64,000 nucleotides of DNA from CAJXYS01 sp913063035 (GTDB lineage: Bacteria > Pseudomonadota > Alphaproteobacteria > Rhodobacterales > Rhodobacteraceae), in NCBI RefSeq assembly GCF_050586465.1, contig NZ_JBOCEG010000002.1, positions 372,001-436,000 of the forward strand. The letters are read 5' to 3'. Below, one piece after another: positions 34,902 to 42,446 of the stretch (positions are counted from its first letter, which is position 1; the number at the start of each line of letters is the position of its first letter). A program made the translations under genes and the position numbers. Under the pieces are notes generated by a model that worked only from the letters and a program-made list of their open reading frames with translations, did no database searches and was not told the DNA's origin.

Positions 34902-35264
34902 TCAGCGCTCCAGCGGGCCGCCGGCGCCGGTCCAGTCCCCCAGCCCGCCGATATTGTGGACCTCGGCGAAGCCGAAACCTTCCAGCATCTGCTTGGCCAG
35001 CCCGGACCGCGCCCCGGAGGCGCAGTAGACGGCCACGGGATGCCCGGCCGAGAGGGCGGGGTGGAACTCGGGGTGGCGCGGGTCGGCCTGCGATTGCAGC
35101 AGCATGAGCGGGATATGCACGGCCCCCGCGGCCTTGCCGGTCCGGGCCAGTTCGTCATGGCCGCGCACGTCGATCAGCGTCAGCCGATCCTCGGTGGCGC
35201 GGGCCACGGCATCTCGGGGCGACAGCCCGGCAGTGGTCTTGCGGGCGTTCAGAAGGGAAAACAT
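34902..35264 (-). CDS. Single-domain rhodanese (sulfurtransferase)
   Basis: A 120-residue protein with one rhodanese domain. The active-site Cys81 is in YCASGARSG, and LIDVRGHDELARTGKAAGAVHIPL is the conserved CH2A-like segment. Such proteins move sulfane sulfur between persulfides, thiosulfate and acceptors in the cytosol. GAGGAG precedes the ATG. Its promoter carries a near-consensus -35/-10 overlapped by two direct repeats, so it is probably repressed. A DUF2892 membrane protein, the usual fusion partner of rhodanese in E. coli YgaP, lies 3.1 kb away beyond uvrA. Confidence 0.92.
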   Translation of the reverse strand: MFSLLNARKTTAGLSPRDAVARATEDRLTLIDVRGHDELARTGKAAGAVHIPLMLLQSQADPRHPEFHPALSAGHPVAVYCASGARSGLAKQMLEGFGFAEVHNIGGLGDWTGAGGPLER

Positions 35265-35319
35265 GGGCTTACTCCTCGGGTGAGCGCGTGGATGGCGCGT
35301 CGCGCGCCCTTTGGCCGCT

Positions 35320-35347
35320 AATATATATCAACATCAGAATATATCAA
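35320..35347 (-). promoter_or_regulatory. Rhodanese promoter with overlapping direct-repeat operator
   Basis: On the minus strand: TTGATA (35342-35347), 16-nt spacer, TATATT (35320-35325), a strong sigma-70 match about 55 nt before the rhodanese start. Two identical 8-mers ATATATCA (plus strand, 35323-35330 and 35339-35346), spaced 16 nt start to start, cover the -10 and -35. This would let one repressor block RNA polymerase. The regulator is unknown. Confidence 0.6.
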
Positions 35348-35456
35348 GGCCCGCCCAGGTGCCTGGGCCACGCGGAAGTTCGTGCTATGTTCTCAAATTC
35401 GGGTTGGAGACTCGGGCGCGTTCCCCTATGTCTTAACCCATTGACCGGAGGGTCCG

Positions 35457-38315
35457 ATGGCCGAGCTCAAGCAGATCGAAGTGCGGGGTGCCCGCGAGCA
35501 CAATCTCAAGGACGTGGATGTCGACATCCCGCGCGACAAGCTGGTGGTGATAACCGGGCTCAGCGGGTCCGGGAAATCCTCGCTCGCCTTCGACACGATC
35601 TATGCCGAGGGACAGCGCCGCTATGTCGAAAGCCTCAGCGCCTATGCTCGCCAGTTCCTCGACATGATGGAGAAGCCGGACGTGGATCATATCGCGGGGC
35701 TCAGCCCGGCGATCTCCATCGAGCAGAAGACGACCTCGAAGAACCCGCGCTCCACCGTCGGCACGGTGACCGAGATCTACGATTACCTGCGGCTCCTCTT
35801 CGCACGGGTCGGCACGCCCTATTCGCCCGCGACCGGCCTGCCGATCGAGGCACAGCAGGTCCAGGACATGGTTGACCGCGTCATGACGATGGAGGAGGGC
35901 ACGCGCGCCTACCTGCTGGCGCCCATCGTGCGCGACCGCAAGGGCGAATACCGCAAGGAATTCCTGGAGCTGCGAAAGCAGGGCTTCCAGCGTGTGAAGG
36001 TCGACGGCGCGTTCCACGAACTCGACGATCCGCCGACGCTCGACAAGAAGTTCCGCCACGACATCGACGTGGTGGTGGATCGCATCGTGGTGCGCGAGGG
36101 GATGGAGACGCGGCTCGCCGACAGTTTCCGCACCGCGCTCGACCTGGCATCCGGCATCGCGGTGCTGGAGACCGCCCCGCGCGAGGGCGATCCGGAACGC
36201 ATCACCTTCTCGGAAAACTTCGCCTGCCCGGTCTCGGGCTTCACCATTCCCGAGATCGAGCCGCGGCTCTTTTCCTTCAACGCGCCGTTCGGCGCCTGCC
36301 CGTCCTGCGACGGGCTCGGGGTGGAGCTGTTCTTCGACCCGAAGCTCGTCGTGCCGGACGAGCGGCTGACGCTCTATGACGGGGCGCTCGCGCCCTGGCG
36401 CAAGGGCAAGTCGCCCTATTTCCTGCAGACGATCGAGGCCATCGCGGCGCATTACGGCTTCGCGCCGCACACCGCCTGGCGCGACCTGCCGGATCACGTT
36501 CGGCAGGTGATGCTCTACGGGTCCGGCGAGGAGGAGATCAAGTTCCGCTACGATGAGGGCGGCCGGGTCTACCAGGTGACCCGTGCCTTCGAGGGCGTGA
36601 TCCCCAACATGCAGCGCCGCTGGCGCGAGACCGACAGTGCCTGGGTGCGCGAGGAGTTCGAACGCTACCAGAACAACCGCCCCTGCGGCGCCTGCGGCGG
36701 CTACCGGCTGAAGCCCGAGGCGCTGGCGGTGAAGATCGCGGGGCTGCATGTGGGCGAGGTGGTCGAGAAATCCATCAAGCAGGCCTGGGCCTGGTGCGAA
36801 ACCGTGCCCCGGCACCTGACCGACCAGAAGAACGAGATCGCCCGCGCGATCCTCAAGGAAATCCGCGAACGGCTTGGATTCCTGAACAATGTCGGCCTCG
36901 AATACCTGACGCTCAGCCGCAATGCCGGCACGCTCTCGGGCGGCGAGAGCCAGCGCATCCGGCTGGCCAGCCAGATCGGCTCGGGGCTGACGGGGGTGCT
37001 CTACGTGCTGGACGAGCCCTCGATCGGGCTGCACCAGCGCGACAACGACCGCCTGCTGACGACGCTCAAGAACCTGCGCGACCAGGGCAACACGGTGATC
37101 GTCGTCGAGCATGACGAAGAGGCGATCCGCGAGGCCGACCACGTGCTGGATATCGGACCGGGCGCGGGCGTGCATGGCGGGCATATCGTCGCCCAGGGCA
37201 CGCCCGAGGATATCGCCGCCGACCCGGCCTCGATCACCGGCCAGTACCTGACCGGCACGCGGGAAATCGCGGTTCCCGATACCCGACGCGCCGGAAATGA
37301 TCGCGCGGTGACCGTCGAAAAGGCCAGTGGCAACAACCTGCAGGACGTCACGGTCGAATTCCCGCTGGGCCGCTTCGTCTGCGTCACCGGCGTCTCGGGC
37401 GGTGGGAAATCGACCCTGACGATCGAGACCCTGTTCAAGACCGCCTCGATGCGGCTGAACGGCGCCCGGCAGACGCCGGCCCCCTGCGAGACGATCCGCG
37501 GGCTGGAGCATCTCGACAAGGTCATCGATATCGACCAGCGCCCTATCGGGCGGACTCCGCGTTCGAATCCAGCGACTTACACCGGGGCCTTCACGCCGAT
37601 CCGCGACTGGTTCGCGGGCCTGCCCGAGGCCAAGGCGCGCGGCTACAAGCCGGGGCGCTTCAGTTTCAACGTCAAGGGCGGGCGCTGCGAGGCCTGCCAG
37701 GGCGACGGGGTCATCAAGATCGAGATGCACTTCCTCCCCGACGTCTATGTCACCTGCGAGAGCTGCAACGGCGCGCGGTACAACCGCGAGACGCTGGAAG
37801 TGACCTTCAAGGGCAAGTCCATCGCCGACGTGCTCGAGATGACCGTCGAAGAGGCGCAGGATTTCTTCAAGGCGGTGCCGTCGATCCGCGAGAAGATGGA
37901 TGCGCTGATGCGGGTGGGGCTCGGCTACATCAAGGTGGGCCAGCAGGCCACGACTCTCTCGGGCGGCGAGGCGCAGCGGGTGAAGCTGTCCAAGGAGCTG
38001 GCGAAGCGGTCAACGGGGCGGACGCTCTACATCCTCGACGAGCCCACCACGGGCCTGCATTTCGAGGACGTGAAGAAACTCCTGGAAGTGCTTCACGAGC
38101 TTGTTGAATCCGGCAACACCGTCATCGTCATCGAGCATAATCTCGACGTGATCAAGACCGCCGACTGGATCATCGACATCGGGCCCGAGGGCGGCGATGG
38201 CGGCGGCGAGATCGTCGCCGAGGGCACGCCCGAAGAGGTGGCCGCGGTCGCCCGCAGCCACACCGGTCGTTATCTCAAGGACATCCTAGCCGCGCGGCGC
38301 GTGGCGGCGGAATGA
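35457..38315 (+). CDS. uvrA: Excinuclease ABC subunit A
   Basis: A 952-residue DNA-damage sensor of nucleotide excision repair, a double ABC ATPase. Walker A motifs GLSGSGKSS (about 32-40) and GVSGGGKST, signature LSGGESQR and LSGGEAQR, and Walker B YVLDEPSIGL and YILDEPTTGL are intact. The C-terminal zinc module has CEAC and CESC. In the first zinc module the leading pair reads CPVS, lacking one cysteine, with CPSC following; this is a familiar alphaproteobacterial variant. CGGAGGG precedes the ATG. No LexA box was recognised in the 192-bp spacer. Confidence 0.97.
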   Translation: MAELKQIEVRGAREHNLKDVDVDIPRDKLVVITGLSGSGKSSLAFDTIYAEGQRRYVESLSAYARQFLDMMEKPDVDHIAGLSPAISIEQKTTSKNPRSTVGTVTEIYDYLRLLFARVGTPYSPATGLPIEAQQVQDMVDRVMTMEEGTRAYLLAPIVRDRKGEYRKEFLELRKQGFQRVKVDGAFHELDDPPTLDKKFRHDIDVVVDRIVVREGMETRLADSFRTALDLASGIAVLETAPREGDPERITFSENFACPVSGFTIPEIEPRLFSFNAPFGACPSCDGLGVELFFDPKLVVPDERLTLYDGALAPWRKGKSPYFLQTIEAIAAHYGFAPHTAWRDLPDHVRQVMLYGSGEEEIKFRYDEGGRVYQVTRAFEGVIPNMQRRWRETDSAWVREEFERYQNNRPCGACGGYRLKPEALAVKIAGLHVGEVVEKSIKQAWAWCETVPRHLTDQKNEIARAILKEIRERLGFLNNVGLEYLTLSRNAGTLSGGESQRIRLASQIGSGLTGVLYVLDEPSIGLHQRDNDRLLTTLKNLRDQGNTVIVVEHDEEAIREADHVLDIGPGAGVHGGHIVAQGTPEDIAADPASITGQYLTGTREIAVPDTRRAGNDRAVTVEKASGNNLQDVTVEFPLGRFVCVTGVSGGGKSTLTIETLFKTASMRLNGARQTPAPCETIRGLEHLDKVIDIDQRPIGRTPRSNPATYTGAFTPIRDWFAGLPEAKARGYKPGRFSFNVKGGRCEACQGDGVIKIEMHFLPDVYVTCESCNGARYNRETLEVTFKGKSIADVLEMTVEEAQDFFKAVPSIREKMDALMRVGLGYIKVGQQATTLSGGEAQRVKLSKELAKRSTGRTLYILDEPTTGLHFEDVKKLLEVLHELVESGNTVIVIEHNLDVIKTADWIIDIGPEGGDGGGEIVAEGTPEEVAAVARSHTGRYLKDILAARRVAAE

Positions 38316-38321
38316 CCGGTG

Positions 38322-38347
38322 CGGCCCGGCGGTGGCCCGCCGGGCCG
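38322..38347. terminator. Perfect hairpin between uvrA and DUF2892 gene
   Basis: An 11-bp perfect stem (38322-38332 with 38337-38347), loop TGGC, midway between the convergent stops. No T tract on either side, so efficiency is uncertain. Confidence 0.55.
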
Positions 38348-38358
38348 GGCGCGGCGGT

Positions 38359-38556
38359 TCAGCCCTTGCAGGTCCTGATCCCGAAGATGGAATAGAGCGG
38401 GCAGCTCGACATCAGGCCCGTGGCAAGCGGGACGATCCCGATCAGGTAAAGCCAGCGATAGCTGGCCTCGGCGTTCAGGAAGAAGCCCGCGAGCAGGGCG
38501 AGCCCGACGAGAATGCGCAGGGCGCGGTCGATGGTGCCGACGTTTTTCTGGAACAT
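38359..38556 (-). CDS. DUF2892 (YgaP-like) small membrane protein
   Basis: A 65-residue protein with two membrane helices (about 14-33 and 35-55) and the family pattern MFQKNVGTIDRALRILVGLALL, ending with CPLYSIFGIRTCKG, which holds two cysteines. GGAGGA lies upstream of the ATG. In E. coli YgaP this domain is fused after a rhodanese domain; here it is alone. It is 84 nt downstream of a Crp/Fnr regulator on the same strand, a neighbourhood that suggests joint control. Confidence 0.9.
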   Translation of the reverse strand: MFQKNVGTIDRALRILVGLALLAGFFLNAEASYRWLYLIGIVPLATGLMSSCPLYSIFGIRTCKG

Positions 38557-38640
38557 GCTGTCCTCCGAATCGATGGGCCCGGCCATCCGGGCTTATGCGA
38601 CGACAGTGCCAGAAAACGCCCCGCCGGTCTGTGACTCCGG

Positions 38641-39303
38641 TCACCGTTCGGGGGCGAGACCGGCGAGGGCGACCAGCGCGCCGCGATCGGTCAGGGTGAC
38701 CGCCCCGCGGTCGCGCTTGAGCCAGCCACGCTTCTCGAAGCTTTCCAGGCGGCGAGAGACAACCTCGCGGGCGGTGCCCACGCGCGCGGCCATGTCCTGG
38801 TGGGTGGCCGTGATGCGCCCGGCCGCGTCCGCCCGGTCCAGCAGCGCCGCGGCAAGCCGGGCCTCGACCTTCTGGAAGGCCACGCGTTCGAGAAGGTGCA
38901 TCATCCCCTGGACCCGCTGCGCGAAGGCGCCGAAGACGAAGCTGCGGAAGGCCGCGCTGTCGGCGGTCAGGGCCAGAAAGGCGTCGCGCGGGATCAGGAC
39001 CAGTTCGCTGTCCTCGGTGGCGAGAGCCTCGCCGCTATAGGCCTCGCCGCCCAGGAGACCCAGCGTGGACTGCACGCAGGACTGGCCCGGCGCTACGGCG
39101 TAGAGCAGGATCTCGCGCCCGCCCGGCCCCGTGAGGTAGACCTCCACCCGTCCCGAGAGCATGACCACGAAGCCCTGGACCGTGTCGCCTGGCTGGAAGA
39201 GCACCGTGCCCCGCGGCACGCACTGCGGGGCGAGCCGCTCCAGCCGCGCCAGCGTCCCCGGTTCGAACCCGTCCAGCCCCGTGGCGCGCGCCGTCCAGCC
39301 CAA
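38641..39303 (-). CDS. Crp/Fnr family transcriptional regulator
   Basis: A 220-residue regulator: cyclic-nucleotide-binding-like beta barrel (about 12-125), a dimer helix (about 120-145) and a winged helix-turn-helix (about 150-215) with ATHQDMAARVGTAREVVSRRLESFEKRGWL. No N-terminal FNR-type cysteine cluster is present, so it is not an oxygen-sensing FNR; the ligand is unknown. The start is TTG, 4 nt after the mmsB stop, so it is probably translated as part of the mmsB transcript, and DUF2892 follows. Confidence 0.9.
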   Translation of the reverse strand: MGWTARATGLDGFEPGTLARLERLAPQCVPRGTVLFQPGDTVQGFVVMLSGRVEVYLTGPGGREILLYAVAPGQSCVQSTLGLLGGEAYSGEALATEDSELVLIPRDAFLALTADSAAFRSFVFGAFAQRVQGMMHLLERVAFQKVEARLAAALLDRADAAGRITATHQDMAARVGTAREVVSRRLESFEKRGWLKRDRGAVTLTDRGALVALAGLAPER

Positions 39304-39307
39304 GGTC

Positions 39308-40177
39308 TCAGCCGCCCCGCTTCTCGAGCCGCGGCAGCAGCGCCGAGAAATCGCGGCCCTTGCCGTCCTCCTCCTCGACGAAGGTGGCGTAAAGATCCAG
39401 CGCGCAGGTGCCCATGGGGGTCTCGGCCCCGGCCTCGGCGGCGGCCTGGGCGGCGAGCCGCAGATCCTTCAGCATCAGCTCGGCGGCGAAGCCGGGGGTG
39501 TAGGCGTTGTCGGCCGGCGATTTCGGCCCGACGCCCGGGGCGGGGCAATAGGTGGTCATCGACCAGCTCTGCCCCGACGAGGTGGAGACCACGTCATACA
39601 TCGCCTGCCGGTCGAGCCCCAGGCGGTCGGCCAGGGCGAAGGCCTCGCAGGTCACGGCCATCGTCGCGCCCAGGATCATGTTGTTGCAGATCTTGGCCGC
39701 CTGGCCGTTGCCCGAGGGGCCGCAATAGACGGCCTTCTGGCCCATGATCTCGAAAAGCGGCTTCGCCGTGCCGAAGCCGGTCTCGTCGCCGCCCACCATG
39801 AAGGTGAGCGTCCCCGCCTCGGCGCCGCCGACCCCGCCCGAGACCGGCGCGTCCAGCGCCGAGAGCCCGGCCGCCTGGGCCTGGTCGGCCACCGCGCGGG
39901 CGCTGGCCACGTCGACGGTGGAACAGTCGAGGAACACCGCGCCCTCTTGCATGGCCGGGATGATCTCCGCGGCCACGCGGCGCAGGATGTCGCCGTTGGG
40001 CAGCATGGTCACGACCACCGCGCGCCCGGCGGCGGCCGCGGCCGCGCTGGCGGCCTGCGCGACGCCTTCGGGGCAGGGTGCGGCCAGGTCGAAGCCCGTC
40101 ACCTCGTGGCCGGCCGCGGCCAGGTTCCGCGCCATCGGCGCGCCCATGTTGCCCAATCCGATGAACCCGATCTTCAT
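39308..40177 (-). CDS. mmsB: 3-hydroxyisobutyrate dehydrogenase
   Basis: A 289-residue NAD-dependent enzyme that oxidises 3-hydroxyisobutyrate to methylmalonate semialdehyde in valine degradation. It shows the Rossmann motif GFIGLGNMGAPMARNLA, the substrate motif LDAPVSGGVGGAEAGTL and catalytic Lys162 in GNGQAAKICNN. The ATG overlaps the hydrolase stop (ATGA) and AGGAGGAG lies just upstream; a longer in-frame ORF reaching 41128 is an artefact. Last metabolic gene of the isobutyryl-CoA operon. Confidence 0.95.
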   Translation of the reverse strand: MKIGFIGLGNMGAPMARNLAAAGHEVTGFDLAAPCPEGVAQAASAAAAAAGRAVVVTMLPNGDILRRVAAEIIPAMQEGAVFLDCSTVDVASARAVADQAQAAGLSALDAPVSGGVGGAEAGTLTFMVGGDETGFGTAKPLFEIMGQKAVYCGPSGNGQAAKICNNMILGATMAVTCEAFALADRLGLDRQAMYDVVSTSSGQSWSMTTYCPAPGVGPKSPADNAYTPGFAAELMLKDLRLAAQAAAEAGAETPMGTCALDLYATFVEEEDGKGRDFSALLPRLEKRGG

Positions 40178-41217
40178 GACAGCTCCTCCTCCAGTTTCAG
40201 GCCCGCCGCACCGAGCGGCGAGAGCATGTGCGCGACCTCGGCCTCGGTCACCTCGGCGGGGCCGGCGTGGCGCCATTTCGGCGTCTTGTCCTTGTCGATG
40301 ATCAGCGCGCGGATGCCCTCGAGGAAATCCGCCTCTTCCATGCTGCGATAGGTAAAGCGGTACTCCAGCGTCAGCGCGTCGCGGATGCCCGCGCCGCCGC
40401 GCAGCCGCCGGACCATCTCGATGGCGCAGGCCATCGAGAGCGGCGCGTTCCGCCCGAGCGCCTTGCGCGTCTCGGCCGCGAAATCGCCGCCATCGGCCGC
40501 GAGGGCCGCGTCGATATCGGCCAGCGTGCCGTTGAACAGCAGGTCGATCTCCACCTGGCGCGCGGCCAGGATCGCGGCCGGCGCGGTGCGGGCATGCCGG
40601 GCGACGGCGCCGGCATCGCCGGTCTCCACCAGCTCGGCCGTCAGCGCCGCCCAGCCCGGCTCGGGCACGAAGTGATCGGCGAACCCCGCGAGGATCGCGT
40701 CGGCCGGGCCCATCCGCGCCCCGGTCGCGCCGAGATACTCGCCAAGCCGCCCGGGCGCCCGCGCCAGCAGGTAGGAGCCGCCGACATCCGGCACCAGGCC
40801 GATCCCGCATTCCGGCATCGCGATCCTGGAGCTTTCGCCCACGACCCGGTGCGATCCGTGGCAGCCGACGCCGACGCCGCCGCCCATGGTGAACCCCTGC
40901 ATCAGGCTGACGACCGGTTTCGGGAATTCCGCCATCTTGGCGTTCATCCGGTACTCGTCGCGCCAGAACCGGCGCCCGTAATCGTAATCGCCGCGCGTGC
41001 CGGTGTCGTACATCTCCTGGATGTCGCCGCCCGCGCAGAACGCCTTTTCGCCCACGGCGTCGATCAGCACCAGCGCGACCGAGTCGTCGCCGGCCCAGGC
41101 GTCCAGCGCCTTTTCGACCTCGAGGCACATGGCATAGGAGAGCGCGTTGAGCGCCTTGGGCCTGTTCAGCGTGATCCGGCCGGCCCGGCCCTCCTTGCGG
41201 ATGTGGATGTCGGACAT
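40174..41217 (-). CDS. 3-hydroxyisobutyryl-CoA hydrolase (crotonase family)
   Basis: A 347-residue crotonase-fold enzyme. Unlike enoyl-CoA hydratases it has the longer HIBCH-type C-terminus (about 220-345), and the catalytic Glu136 and Asp144 in PECGIGLVPDVGGSYLL keep the 8-residue spacing of human HIBCH (Glu169, Asp177). It releases 3-hydroxyisobutyrate from CoA, sparing toxic methacrylyl-CoA. It overlaps the acyl-CoA dehydrogenase by 1 nt (TGATG) and mmsB by 4 nt, so the three are tightly coupled. The methacrylyl-CoA hydratase itself is not seen here. Confidence 0.9.
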   Translation of the reverse strand: MSDIHIRKEGRAGRITLNRPKALNALSYAMCLEVEKALDAWAGDDSVALVLIDAVGEKAFCAGGDIQEMYDTGTRGDYDYGRRFWRDEYRMNAKMAEFPKPVVSLMQGFTMGGGVGVGCHGSHRVVGESSRIAMPECGIGLVPDVGGSYLLARAPGRLGEYLGATGARMGPADAILAGFADHFVPEPGWAALTAELVETGDAGAVARHARTAPAAILAARQVEIDLLFNGTLADIDAALAADGGDFAAETRKALGRNAPLSMACAIEMVRRLRGGAGIRDALTLEYRFTYRSMEEADFLEGIRALIIDKDKTPKWRHAGPAEVTEAEVAHMLSPLGAAGLKLEEELS

Positions 41218-42362
41218 CAGCCGCGGGCCTCCAGCATCTGCCGCGACACGATCAGGCGCATGATCTCGTTGGTGCCCTCGAGGATCTGGTGCACCCGCAG
41301 GTCGCGCACGATTTTCTCGATCCCGTAATCGGCCAGGTAGCCATAGCCGCCATGCATTTGCAGGCAGTCATTGGCGACCTCGAAGGCGCGGTCGGTGACG
41401 TAGAGCTTGGCCATGGCGCAGAATTTCGTGGCATCCGGCGCGCCCCGGTCGAGCTTCCAGGCCGCCTGGCGCAGGAAGGTGCGGGCGGACTGGAGCTTCA
41501 CCTCCATGTCGGCCAGCCGGAACTGCAGGGCCTGGAACTGGTCGAGCGGCTGGCCGAAGGCCTTGCGCTCCCCCATGTAGCCCAGCGCCGCGTCGAGCGC
41601 GGCCTGTGCCCCGCCGAGCGCGCAGGCCGCGATGTTGAGCCGCCCGCCGTCGAGCCCGGCCATGGCATAGGAAAAGCCGCGCCCTTCCTCGCCGAGCAGG
41701 TTCTCCGCCGGCACGGCGCAGTCGTCGAACTGGACCTGCCGCGTCGGCTGCGACCGCCAGCCCATCTTGTCCTCGAGCCCCCCGAAGGACAGCCCCTCGG
41801 TCCCGTCCGGCACGATGATCGCCGAGATGCCGCGCGGCCCGGCCGTGCCCGTGCGGGCCATGACGATATAGGCGTCCGAGTAGCCGCCGCCGGAGATGAA
41901 AGCCTTGGTTCCGGTCAGGCTGTAGCCGGCGTTGGTCCGCTCGGCCCTGGTCTTCAGCGCCGCCGCGTCGGAGCCCGAGCCGGGTTCCGTCAGGCAGTAG
42001 CTGAAGACGGTCTCCATCCCGATCGCGGGGCCGAGCCAGCGATCGCGCACCGCGTCCGAACCGAACTTGTCCAGCATCGCCGCGCACATGTTGTGGATCG
42101 AGAGAAACGCCGCGACGGAGGGGCAGGCCATCGAGAGCGCCTCGAAGATCAGCGTCGCGTCCAGCCGCGAGAGCCCCGATCCGCCCGAGTCCTCGCGCAC
42201 ATAGATGCCGCCAAGCCCAAGCGCGGCCAGTTTCGGCCAGAGATCCTTCGGGATGGTGCCGGCCTTTTCCCAGTCGGCGGCATGCGGCGCGATCTCGGCC
42301 TGGCCGAAGGCGTGGGCCATGTCGAAGATCGCGGTCTGTTCCTCGGTCGCTGCGAAATCCAT
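41217..42362 (-). CDS. Acyl-CoA dehydrogenase, probable isobutyryl-CoA dehydrogenase
   Basis: A 381-residue FAD enzyme. It has the N-terminal helical domain, the CLTEPGSGSDAAALKTRAE FAD-binding motif, and a C-terminal four-helix domain with the catalytic Glu362 in LEGTNEIMR, the isobutyryl-type position. The operon with a 3-hydroxyisobutyryl-CoA hydrolase and mmsB points to isobutyryl-CoA (valine) as substrate; this is inference, and another branched acyl-CoA is possible. The start MDFAATEEQ is preceded by GGAGGA. First gene of the operon. Confidence 0.92.
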   Translation of the reverse strand: MDFAATEEQTAIFDMAHAFGQAEIAPHAADWEKAGTIPKDLWPKLAALGLGGIYVREDSGGSGLSRLDATLIFEALSMACPSVAAFLSIHNMCAAMLDKFGSDAVRDRWLGPAIGMETVFSYCLTEPGSGSDAAALKTRAERTNAGYSLTGTKAFISGGGYSDAYIVMARTGTAGPRGISAIIVPDGTEGLSFGGLEDKMGWRSQPTRQVQFDDCAVPAENLLGEEGRGFSYAMAGLDGGRLNIAACALGGAQAALDAALGYMGERKAFGQPLDQFQALQFRLADMEVKLQSARTFLRQAAWKLDRGAPDATKFCAMAKLYVTDRAFEVANDCLQMHGGYGYLADYGIEKIVRDLRVHQILEGTNEIMRLIVSRQMLEARG

Positions 42363-42398
42363 CACATTCCTCCACGGGGCGGGAATTGAACGCCCGTT

Positions 42399-42428
42399 TA
42401 ATAACCGATTGTTGCAGGAGTTTTGCAA
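42399..42428 (-). promoter_or_regulatory. Candidate promoter and operator of the isobutyryl-CoA operon
   Basis: On the minus strand TTGCAA (42423-42428), 18-nt spacer, TTATTA (42399-42404). An inverted repeat TTGCA-N7-TGCAA (42412-42428) overlaps the -35. The plus-strand string GTTTTGCAA (42420-42428) recurs in the mmsA/LysR spacer. Confidence 0.5.
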
Positions 42429-42446
42429 CCCCCCGCCGCCCCCGGA

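Noticed and set aside
39308..41128. A 606-residue ORF that would fuse an unknown domain to mmsB
   Set aside because: The extra N-terminal part is out-of-frame translation of the HIBCH gene. MKIGFIGLG with AGGAGGAG upstream is the proper mmsB start.
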